Part shown: positions 1-5,684 of the stretch, piece by piece
Layout: each line of letters starts with the position of its first letter
Numbering within the stretch: position 1 is the stretch's first letter
NCBI GenBank assembly: GCA_004552595.1
Contig: SFNX01000144.1
Coordinates: forward strand, 1 to 6,625
Direction: 5' to 3'
Source: Lachnospiraceae bacterium
GTDB taxonomy: Bacteria; Bacillota; Clostridia; Lachnospirales; Lachnospiraceae
Length of the DNA: 6,625 nucleotides
Notes under the pieces: generated by a model
What the model was told of the DNA's origin: nothing
The model's database searches: none
The model's input: only the letters and a program-made list of their open reading frames with translations
Made by a program: the position numbers and the translations under genes

Positions 1-583
1 CAACGAAGAGGTTGATGCAATAATTAAAAGCTCTTCTTTTGCCAATAAAAAAGAAACGTTCATTCCACATAAGGGAATAAACCATAAGACGCATGTAAGA
101 GCAGGCGACACAAAAGCACCTGTCTATAAGGGAAGTGAAAAGCAAAGCATTAAGGAAGAATATATTCTGGTTGACGGGTACAATGTAATTTATTGCTGGG
201 ATTCTCTTAAAAGTCTTGCGAAAGAAAACATTGATTCGGCAAGAGATGCACTTATTGACATACTTTCTGATTATACGGCAATGAAGGGCACAAAGCTCAT
301 CGCTGTTTTCGATGCTTACAGGCTTAGGAATCATAAGGAAGAGTGCATTGAATATCACAACATCAATGTTATATACACGAAAAGTGCACAGACTGCAGAC
401 TATTATATCGAGAGATTTGCGAAGGAAAATAAAAATAAATACCGGATAAGAGTTGTGACGTCAGACAATATAGAGCAGGTAATTGTCGGCTCTGACAATG
501 CTTTTATTACGTCATCAAGGGAATTTTATGATGAAGTCAAAAATGTAAAGGAAGAGTTCAACAAGAGACATGGTATTATATAG
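1..583 (+). CDS. C-terminal part of a NYN (YacP-like) RNase-domain protein, probably fused to a TetM/EF-G-like GTPase (5' end missing)
   Basis: The frame is open from base 2 to a TAA at 581-583 (193 residues), so the gene begins before the window; the ATG at 281 is internal. The NYN/PIN-like fold is visible as a strand ending in VDGYNVI (Asp codon 173-175), then VFDAYR (Asp 311-313) and VVTSDN (Asp 464-466). These acidic residues are the expected metal-binding set of this RNase family. The stretch before the domain (NEEVDAIIKSSSFANKK, then a basic linker) resembles the tail of TetM/TetW-like ribosomal-protection GTPases, which in many Lachnospiraceae continue into such a NYN domain. If so, the whole protein would be a ribosome-associated GTPase with a possible RNA-cleaving tail. 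The NYN call is well supported. The GTPase fusion is inferred from the linker because that part lies outside the window. A stand-alone YacP-type protein is the alternative, but the long N-terminal extension argues against it. Confidence 0.8.
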   Translation, partial: NEEVDAIIKSSSFANKKETFIPHKGINHKTHVRAGDTKAPVYKGSEKQSIKEEYILVDGYNVIYCWDSLKSLAKENIDSARDALIDILSDYTAMKGTKLIAVFDAYRLRNHKEECIEYHNINVIYTKSAQTADYYIERFAKENKNKYRIRVVTSDNIEQVIVGSDNAFITSSREFYDEVKNVKEEFNKRHGII

Positions 584-593
584 CTATGCAAGA

Positions 594-625
594 ATGTAAA
601 CCGTATTGATAGCCAAGGTTGACAT
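594..625 (+). promoter_or_regulatory. Predicted BirA operator upstream of bioY
   Basis: ATGTAAACC (594-602), a 14-base spacer and GGTTGACAT (617-625) form an inverted repeat with one mismatch. This fits the known bacterial BirA site, wTGTAAACC-(N14-16)-GGTTTACAw, bound by biotinyl-AMP-loaded BirA. The right half-site contains the -35 box, so bound BirA would block RNA polymerase when biotin is plentiful. The downstream gene being a biotin transporter supports the call independently. A third half-site-like ATGTCAA lies at 652-658, near the expected transcription start. Confidence 0.85.
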
Positions 626-647
626 TTCTTTTTACTGATAATATAAT
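619..647 (+). promoter_or_regulatory. Sigma-A promoter of bioY
   Basis: TTGACA at 619-624 and TATAAT at 642-647 are separated by 17 bases, a perfect consensus promoter. Transcription should start near 654, giving a leader of about 30 bases. Such a strong core promoter fits a gene whose level is set by repression through the overlapping BirA site. Confidence 0.88.
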
Positions 648-671
648 CCTTATGTCAAAATAATAAAACCT

Positions 672-677
672 AAGGAG
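672..677 (+). promoter_or_regulatory. Ribosome binding site of bioY
   Basis: AAGGAG ends 7 bases before the ATG at 685. This strong Shine-Dalgarno fixes the bioY start. Confidence 0.85.
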
Positions 678-684
678 AATAGTT

Positions 685-1122
685 ATGAGTGATGAGAAAA
701 TTGCTACATCAAAAAGTGCAATAAATGTTAGGGAAATGTGCTATGTTGCAATGTTTACGGCGGTAATATCAATACTTGCGCAGATTTCAATTCCGCTTCC
801 GCTTGGAGTGCCGCTTACAATGCAGACTTTTGCAATTACTCTGGCAGCAGTAGTACTTGGAGCAAAATATTCAACGTATTCAACAATAATTTATCTTTTA
901 CTGGGAGCAATCGGGGTTCCTGTATTAGCTAATTTTTCGGCAGGACTTGATAAATTTGTAGGCCCTACAGGTGGATTTTTATTTTCATTCCCGCTTATGG
1001 CGTTTATTATCGGATACGGCGTAGAACATAAGGATATGTTCAAGGGTGCATATATTGTATTTTTAATTTTAGGTACAGTTGCCAATTATGTAGTCGGAGT
1101 GGTAATGTTCTGCTTCTGGTAA
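685..1122 (+). CDS. bioY: BioY, biotin-binding S component of an ECF transporter, truncated by a frameshift (145 of about 185 residues)
   Basis: BioY is the membrane subunit that captures biotin and works with the energy-coupling module EcfAA'T. Recognisable BioY features are a short N-terminus, the first membrane helix (about residues 17-36), a PLPLGVPLTMQTF segment (37-49), a second helix, YLLLGAIGVPV (70-80) and the conserved GPTGG at 93-97. The frame then runs into a 17-bp tandem duplication and stops at TAA 1120-1122 after VVMFCFW. Removing one copy restores a 185-residue protein ending RKRLPR, the normal family length. As it stands the product lacks roughly the last quarter, including the LPFIP segment and the final helices, so it is probably inactive unless the fragment at 1122 complements it. 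It has its own BirA-controlled promoter and a terminator at 1300-1345, so it is monocistronic. Family assignment is firm; whether the break is biological or a sequence error is open. Confidence 0.9.
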   Translation: MSDEKIATSKSAINVREMCYVAMFTAVISILAQISIPLPLGVPLTMQTFAITLAAVVLGAKYSTYSTIIYLLLGAIGVPVLANFSAGLDKFVGPTGGFLFSFPLMAFIIGYGVEHKDMFKGAYIVFLILGTVANYVVGVVMFCFW

Positions 1123-1134
1123 TGTTCTGCTTCT
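1101..1134 (+). repeat. Perfect 17-bp tandem duplication inside bioY
   Basis: GGTAATGTTCTGCTTCT occurs at 1101-1117 and again, identical, at 1118-1134. Seventeen is not a multiple of three, so the second copy shifts the frame. With one copy the reading continues as VVMFCFLTSSNLATG into a normal BioY C-terminus. Slipped-strand replication or an assembly/read artefact could both give this. Confidence 0.95.
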
Positions 1135-1259
1135 TAACATCAAGCAATTTAGCTACAGGAATTTCGGCATGTGTATTACCGTTTATTCCAACAGCAATAA
1201 TCAAGGCAGTTCTTGCTTCATATCTTGGATTTATCATAAGAAAGAGGCTTCCAAGATAA
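1122..1259 (+). pseudogene. bioY: Detached C-terminal fragment of BioY (45 codons)
   Basis: This frame opens with an ATG at 1122-1124 that shares its A with the stop of the upstream bioY part (TAATG), and ends at TAA 1257-1259. It encodes MFCFLTSSNLATG, then VLPFIPTAIIKAVLASYLGFIIRKRLPR, which is the expected BioY C-terminus: the LPF(I/L)P segment, the last helix and a basic tail. No good ribosome binding site precedes it, so translation would need re-initiation by ribosomes ending at 1122. It is best read as the remainder of one broken gene. A two-piece BioY made through stop/start coupling is possible but unproven. Confidence 0.75.
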
Positions 1260-1299
1260 TTGCATGATAAATGAATATTGAATTAAATATTTAATAAGG

Positions 1300-1345
1300 A
1301 AGACCTGCGCCACTGTAATTAATTTGCATGGCGGGGTCTTTTTTT
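1300..1345 (+). terminator. Rho-independent terminator after bioY
   Basis: AAGACC (1300-1305) pairs with GGTCTT (1335-1340), and CGCCA (1308-1312) with TGGCG (1329-1333). A weaker inner stem (TGTAA/TTGCA with one G-U) continues inward. A run of seven T follows at 1339-1345. It separates the biotin unit from the uvrB operon. Confidence 0.9.
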
Positions 1346-1355
1346 ATACAAAACT

Positions 1356-1369
1356 CGAACATCTGTTCT
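1356..1369 (+). promoter_or_regulatory. LexA (SOS) box upstream of uvrB
   Basis: GAAC-ATCT-GTTC at 1357-1368, preceded by C, matches the Gram-positive LexA operator CGAAC-N4-GTTCG in all eight core positions. It lies just upstream of the predicted -35 box and about 75 bases before the uvrB start, and uvrB is a classic SOS gene. LexA binding should repress the operon until DNA damage. Confidence 0.88.
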
Positions 1370-1377
1370 ATTTATTG

Positions 1378-1407
1378 TAGACAAGGATACCGGTTTAATG
1401 GTAAAAT
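1378..1407 (+). promoter_or_regulatory. Predicted uvrB promoter (extended -10)
   Basis: TAGACA at 1378-1383 serves as -35 and TAAAAT at 1402-1407 as -10, with an 18-base spacer. A TG at 1399-1400, one base before the -10, makes it an extended -10 promoter. Transcription would start near 1414, leaving about 30 bases of leader. An imperfect inverted repeat (1387-1397 with 1407-1417) surrounds the -10. Confidence 0.65.
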
Positions 1408-1428
1408 GAATCGGTATTAACGATTTAT

Positions 1429-1433
1429 AAGGA
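1429..1433 (+). promoter_or_regulatory. Ribosome binding site of uvrB
   Basis: AAGGA ends 10 bases before the ATG at 1444. Another ATG at 1437 is too close to this site and in a different frame, so 1444 is the start. Confidence 0.7.
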
Positions 1434-1443
1434 TATATGCATT

Positions 1444-3429
1444 ATGGAATTTAAGCTGCACTCAGAATATAAGCCGACAGGCGACCAGCCACAGGCTATT
1501 GAGAAGCTTGTTAAGGGGTTTAAGGAAGGCAACCAGTTCATGACACTTAAGGGTGTTACAGGTTCAGGTAAGACCTTCACGATGGCCAATGTTATTGCGG
1601 CACTTAATAAGCCTACATTAATAATATCCCACAATAAGACTCTTGCAGGACAGCTGTATTCGGAGATGAAGGAATTTTTCCCTGAGAATGCAGTTGAGTT
1701 TTTTGTGTCATACTATGATTATTACCAGCCGGAAGCATATGTTGCTGCAACCGATACTTATATAGAGAAGGACTCATCAGTTAATGATGAAATTGATAAG
1801 TTGAGACTTTCTGCAACGGCATCACTTGCCGAGAGAAAGGATGTTATTGTAATTGCGTCTGTTTCATGCATATACGGTATTGGTTCACCGTCTGACTATA
1901 TGAACATGATAGTGTCATTAAGACCCGGTCAGCTTAAGGACAGGGATGAGGTGATAAGAGAGCTTATCGATATAAGCTATGAGAGAAATCAGATTGATTT
2001 TTCAAGAGGTAAGTTCAGGGTTCTTGGCGACATTGTTGAAGTATTTCCTGCATGGGAGAGTGACAGAGCTGTAAGAATTGAGTTTTTTGGAGACGAAATA
2101 GACAGAATTACAGAGATAGATCCGCTCACAGGCAATAAGAAAGCTGAGCTTTCTCATTTTGCTATTTTCCCTGCGTCGCATTATGTGCTCCCACGTGAAA
2201 TGATTGAGAGAGCCACGGCTACAATAGAGGAAGAGCTTGTAGAGAGGGTTAAGTACTTTAAGAGTGAGAATAAATTACTTGAAGCCCAGAGAATAGAAGA
2301 GAGAACACGTTTTGATATTGAGATGCTAAGAGAAACGGGAATGTGTTCCGGAATTGAGAACTATTCAAGACATTTATACGGTGGTGAGCCGGGAGGGACG
2401 CCGTATACACTCATGAATTATTTCCCGGATGACTATCTTATTATCGTTGATGAGTCACATATTACAATTCCGCAGGTTCGTGGTATGTATAACGGTGACC
2501 AGGCAAGGAAGACATCTCTTGTTGACTATGGATTCAGACTGCCATCTGCTAAGGATAACCGTCCCTTGAACTTTACAGAGTTTGAGGGTAAAATAGACCA
2601 GATGATGTTTGTTTCTGCAACGCCGTCTGATTATGAGGCTGAGCACGAGCTTGAAAGGGTTGAACAGATAATAAGACCTACAGGTCTTCTTGATCCAGAG
2701 GTAGTAGTTAAGCCTACTGAAGGACAAATTGATGACCTTATCTCAGAAATCAGAAAAGAAACATCAAATCATAATAAGGTGTTGGTTACTACTCTTACTA
2801 AGAGAATGGCAGAAGATCTTACTTCATATATGAAGGAAGTCGGAATAAGAGTTAAATACCTTCACAGTGATATTGATACTCTTGAGAGGGCACAGATTAT
2901 AAGGGATATGCGTCTTGATGTATTTGATGTGCTTGTCGGAATTAACCTTTTAAGGGAGGGACTTGATATTCCTGAGATATCACTTGTTGCAATTCTTGAT
3001 GCTGATAAGGAAGGATTCCTGCGTTCTGAAACTTCTCTGATCCAGACAATCGGAAGAGCTGCAAGAAATGCTGATGGTCATGTAATAATGTATGCAGATG
3101 TTATTACTGACTCAATGGATAACGCAATTAAGGAAACTAACAGGCGTAGGAAAATCCAGCAGGACTACAATGAGGCTAACAATATTACGCCTCAGACAAT
3201 TAAGAAGGCAGTAAGAGACACAATAAGCATTTCCAAGCAGATTGCAGAGGAAGAATTAAGATTTGAGAAGGATCCTGAGTCAATGAGCAGAAGAGAAATC
3301 GAGAAGCTTATTCTGACTGTTGAAAAGCAGATGAGGAAGGCAGCAGCAGAGCTTGACTTTGAATCTGCAGCAGAATACAGAGATAAGCTCAAGGAGCTTA
3401 GGAAAAATCTTGAGTCTTTAGAATCATAA
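1444..3429 (+). CDS. uvrB: UvrB, excinuclease ABC subunit B
   Basis: UvrB is the damage-verifying, helicase-like subunit of UvrABC nucleotide excision repair in the cytoplasm. It is loaded by UvrA and recruits UvrC for the two incisions. The 661-residue product has the usual length and the typical start MEFKLHSEYKPTGDQPQAI. Visible elements are Walker A GVTGSGKT (37-44), the DNA-clamping beta-hairpin from SYYDYYQPEAY (about 89-115), the Walker B-type DESH (336-339), SF2 motif VI QTIGRAARN (534-542, arginines 538 and 541) and a C-terminal UVR motif (about 620-655) for UvrC contact. All catalytic motifs are intact. The LexA box and promoter upstream mark it as SOS-regulated. The stop codon directly abuts the next reading frame with no terminator, so uvrB leads an operon with three surface-polysaccharide genes. 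This partnership is unusual, because uvrB is more often followed by uvrA. Confidence 0.98.
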   Translation: MEFKLHSEYKPTGDQPQAIEKLVKGFKEGNQFMTLKGVTGSGKTFTMANVIAALNKPTLIISHNKTLAGQLYSEMKEFFPENAVEFFVSYYDYYQPEAYVAATDTYIEKDSSVNDEIDKLRLSATASLAERKDVIVIASVSCIYGIGSPSDYMNMIVSLRPGQLKDRDEVIRELIDISYERNQIDFSRGKFRVLGDIVEVFPAWESDRAVRIEFFGDEIDRITEIDPLTGNKKAELSHFAIFPASHYVLPREMIERATATIEEELVERVKYFKSENKLLEAQRIEERTRFDIEMLRETGMCSGIENYSRHLYGGEPGGTPYTLMNYFPDDYLIIVDESHITIPQVRGMYNGDQARKTSLVDYGFRLPSAKDNRPLNFTEFEGKIDQMMFVSATPSDYEAEHELERVEQIIRPTGLLDPEVVVKPTEGQIDDLISEIRKETSNHNKVLVTTLTKRMAEDLTSYMKEVGIRVKYLHSDIDTLERAQIIRDMRLDVFDVLVGINLLREGLDIPEISLVAILDADKEGFLRSETSLIQTIGRAARNADGHVIMYADVITDSMDNAIKETNRRRKIQQDYNEANNITPQTIKKAVRDTISISKQIAEEELRFEKDPESMSRREIEKLILTVEKQMRKAAAELDFESAAEYRDKLKELRKNLESLES

Positions 3430-3441
3430 ATGGAGAATAAA

Positions 3442-4197
3442 ATGAGTAAATTATCAATAGTTGTACCAAGCTTCAATGAAGCAGACAATGTCAGACCGTT
3501 AGTTGAACAGCTTGATGAAGCGCTTTCTTCAATCGAACATGAAATAATATTTGTTGATGACAGTAAGGATAACACACCGGATGTCATTAGAGAGATTCAG
3601 AAGGAAAAGCCTCATGTAAGACTTGAACACAGAGTTAATGAAACAGGACTTGCAACTGCTGTATTAAAGGGCTTTACACTTGCAACAGGTGACTATATTG
3701 CTTGTATGGATGCTGATTTACAGCACCCGCCTAAAATTCTTAAATATATGTTTTATGCGTTAGAGGAAGGCTATGATTTCTGTATTCCGTCAAGATTTAT
3801 TCCTGGTGGAAGTGACGGAGGACTTAACTTATACAGAAAGCTTGTATCAGGTGTTGCAAGATATATTGGTAAGATTGCATTGCCATGCCTTCGTAAGGTG
3901 ACAGACCCTACAAGCGGACTTTTCATGATAAGAAGAGAGGCTCTTAAGGATGCTGACTTACAGCCTATCGGATGGAAGATTATGGTGGAAGTGCTTGCTA
4001 TGTGCTCATATAACTCAATTATTGAGATTCCATATACATTCCAGGACCGTGAGTCGGGAGAATCTAAGATCTCAGGTAAGGTTACAATGGAATATCTCCT
4101 TCAGGTTAAGGATCTTATGAAGAGAGCAAAGGTTAAAAAGAGCGTCCCTGTCAGCAGATGGACTGTTGATAAGATGTTAGAATGCGATAATAAGTAA
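3442..4197 (+). CDS. GT2 family glycosyltransferase, DPM1-like (polyprenol-phosphate sugar synthase type)
   Basis: A GT-A fold enzyme that would transfer a sugar from a nucleotide donor, probably to polyprenyl phosphate at the inner membrane face. From the 3442 start (251 residues): SIVVPSFNE (5-13), donor-binding FVDDSKDNT (37-45), catalytic DADLQHPP with D90 and D92, SRF with R118, DPTSGLFMIRR (155-165) and FQDRESGESK (200-209). This set matches dolichol/polyprenol phosphate mannose synthases. There is no C-terminal membrane domain, as in the single-domain form. I chose ATG 3442 over the ATG at 3430: GGAG at 3432-3435 sits 6 bases before 3442, 3430 has no ribosome binding site, and the conserved fold begins at once after 3442. 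The 3430 start would add MENK. The gene is tightly coupled to uvrB and precedes the MBOAT gene, which suggests a role in making or decorating a surface glycan. The sugar cannot be told from sequence. Confidence 0.9.
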   Translation: MSKLSIVVPSFNEADNVRPLVEQLDEALSSIEHEIIFVDDSKDNTPDVIREIQKEKPHVRLEHRVNETGLATAVLKGFTLATGDYIACMDADLQHPPKILKYMFYALEEGYDFCIPSRFIPGGSDGGLNLYRKLVSGVARYIGKIALPCLRKVTDPTSGLFMIRREALKDADLQPIGWKIMVEVLAMCSYNSIIEIPYTFQDRESGESKISGKVTMEYLLQVKDLMKRAKVKKSVPVSRWTVDKMLECDNK

Positions 4198-4206
4198 AAT
4201 AAGTAA
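4189..4206 (+). repeat. Perfect 9-bp tandem repeat at the GT2/MBOAT junction
   Basis: AATAAGTAA occurs at 4189-4197 and again at 4198-4206. The first copy encodes the last two residues and stop of the GT2 gene (Asn-Lys-stop). The second supplies another in-frame TAA at 4204-4206 whose final A is the first base of the MBOAT ATG. With one copy the two genes would overlap as TAATG. Confidence 0.9.
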
Positions 4207-5615
4207 TGGTTTTTAGTTCAATTATATTTTTATGTATATTTCTTCCGGTGATGATTATCGGATATTACGTGCTTCCTAAAAAGCTTAAGAATTTATTTCT
4301 GCTTATAGGAAGTCTGTTTTTCTATGCATTTGGAGAACCAAAATATATATTCCTTATGATTGCATCAATAGTCGGTAATTATCTTTTTGGTATTATTATC
4401 CATTATTCAGAGGTTAAAGGAAAAATACCGGCTAAAAAGGCAACACTTTTTCTTACTGTTGCATTTAATATAGGACTTCTCATATATTTTAAGTATTTTG
4501 TTCTTATTGTTACGACGATAAGAGACTTATTTGACTCAAATATTACAGTGCCACAAATCGCACTGCCTATCGGTATTTCGTTCTTCACTTTCCAGGGAAT
4601 GAGCTATGTAATAGATGTATACAGACAGGACAATAAATTAAAGGAAGACGGTACAAGATACGAGCTTGTACAGAAAAATCCTATCAATCTTGCCCTTTAT
4701 ATTTCAATGTTCCCACAGCTCAAATTTGTTTCAGGAATTGAGAGATTTATTATAGGTCTTGCTAAAAAAGTAATATTGGCAAATTCACTCGGAGAAGTTG
4801 CGGATAAGATTTTTACATCTGATTTTAGCTACATGGGAACCTTTGTATCATGGATAGGAATAGTATTCTTTACAATACAGATTTATTTTGATTTTTCAGG
4901 ATATTCCGATATGGCTATAGGACTTGGAAGAATGTTTGGATTTGAATTTATGGAGAACTTTAATTATCCATACATCTCAAGGTCAATTACAGAGCACTGG
5001 AGACGCTGGCACATTTCTCTGTCTACATGGTTTAAGGACTATGTGTACATTCCTCTTGGAGGCAACAGACGAGGAAATGTATATGTGAATATTTTTATCG
5101 TATTTTTGGCAACCGGTATTTGGCACGGTGCAGCATGGGGATACCTCATTTGGGGTATGTGGCATGGAATGTTTGAACTTCTTGAGAAATATCTAAAAAA
5201 GAAGTTCCCTAACATTAAGGTCCCTGCAATTATTGGCTGGGCATATACAATGCTTGTAATTATTGTAGGATTTGTAGTATTTAAGCTTGAAGAAATTGCT
5301 CCTGCATTATCATACCTTTCAGTAATGTTTGGAATAAGCAGACCGGAATACACAGCATTTTCTCCGGCATTTTATCTTGATAACAAGGTAATATTTATAT
5401 TTATTGTATCTGTTTTAGCATGTATACCGTGGAAGCAATACTACCTAGAGTTTGCTAAGGCCAATTCAGACAATGCAGTTGTTAAGGCGGTGGCAGCATG
5501 CCCTGAGATAGCAGTAGAAACAGTTAAAAGAGTCGCACTTTTAGTACTTCTTGCAGTGTGCTTTATGTTTATCGTTAACTCAACCTATAATCCGTTTATA
5601 TATTTCAGATTCTAA
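4206..5615 (+). CDS. MBOAT family O-acyltransferase (AlgI/DltB type) with a probable internal deletion
   Basis: A polytopic membrane protein of 469 residues that would carry acyl (usually acetyl) groups across the membrane for O-acylation of a surface polymer. Hydrophobic segments are evident at about 3-23, 28-67, 79-105 and 118-138, with more in the C-terminal half. Hallmarks are the N-terminus MVFSSIIFLCIFLPV, LPIGISFFTFQGMSYVIDVYR (120-140), IYFDFSGYSDMAIGLGRMFGFEF, NYPYISRSITEHWRRWHIS (H264, H269), DYVYIPLGGNRRG and GIWHGAAW with the conserved active-site His at 307. The odd point is 169-181, where FPQL runs straight into KFVSGIERF. In relatives about 22-26 residues lie between, including the conserved AGPI(V/E)R motif. 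The reading frame is kept, so the protein is made but may be inactive. The start lacks a good ribosome binding site, and it lies 8 bases after the GT2 stop, so coupled translation is likely. The partner is probably the AlgX-like protein downstream. Confidence 0.92.
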   Translation: MVFSSIIFLCIFLPVMIIGYYVLPKKLKNLFLLIGSLFFYAFGEPKYIFLMIASIVGNYLFGIIIHYSEVKGKIPAKKATLFLTVAFNIGLLIYFKYFVLIVTTIRDLFDSNITVPQIALPIGISFFTFQGMSYVIDVYRQDNKLKEDGTRYELVQKNPINLALYISMFPQLKFVSGIERFIIGLAKKVILANSLGEVADKIFTSDFSYMGTFVSWIGIVFFTIQIYFDFSGYSDMAIGLGRMFGFEFMENFNYPYISRSITEHWRRWHISLSTWFKDYVYIPLGGNRRGNVYVNIFIVFLATGIWHGAAWGYLIWGMWHGMFELLEKYLKKKFPNIKVPAIIGWAYTMLVIIVGFVVFKLEEIAPALSYLSVMFGISRPEYTAFSPAFYLDNKVIFIFIVSVLACIPWKQYYLEFAKANSDNAVVKAVAACPEIAVETVKRVALLVLLAVCFMFIVNSTYNPFIYFRF

Positions 5616-5666
5616 GTGCGAGCTGAGAAAATCAGCGCGAAGCGTCTGATTTTCCTCAGCGAGCAC
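5616..5666 (+). repeat. Large imperfect hairpin between the MBOAT and AlgX-like genes (REP-like)
   Basis: Starting on the base after the MBOAT stop codon, 5616-5638 folds onto 5642-5666. There are 21 base pairs: four, then a 2x2 mismatch (5620-5621 against 5661-5662), six, a bulged C5654, eight, a bulged T5645 and three, closing on a GAA loop at 5639-5641. No T-run follows (GGGGTAAG comes next), so it is not an ordinary intrinsic terminator. It is more GC-rich than its surroundings. It could be a dispersed REP/MITE-like element, an mRNA-stabilising or attenuating hairpin, or a processing site. Only one copy lies in this window. Confidence 0.8.
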
Positions 5667-5684
5667 GGGGTAAGATTAAAATAT

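Noticed and set aside
584..684. Terminator or riboswitch for the NYN gene or bioY in this gap
   Set aside because: No GC-rich stem with a T-run was found. The gap is accounted for by the BirA site, promoter and ribosome binding site, and the leader of about 30 bases is too short for a riboswitch.
1040..1237. 65-residue open frame on the - strand across the broken part of bioY
   Set aside because: The + strand clearly encodes BioY in both halves; the antisense frame has no recognisable features.
2455..2727. 90-residue open frame on the - strand within uvrB
   Set aside because: It lies wholly opposite conserved UvrB motifs and has no family resemblance or plausible leader.
3192..3587. 131-residue open frame on the - strand over the end of uvrB and start of the GT2 gene
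   Set aside because: It is Ser/Leu-rich, low-complexity shadow coding opposite two well-supported genes, with no recognisable domain.
5616..5670. Hairpin as an intrinsic terminator ending the operon after MBOAT
   Set aside because: No T-run follows the stem (GGGGTAAGATT), and the next gene is the expected functional partner 69 bases on.
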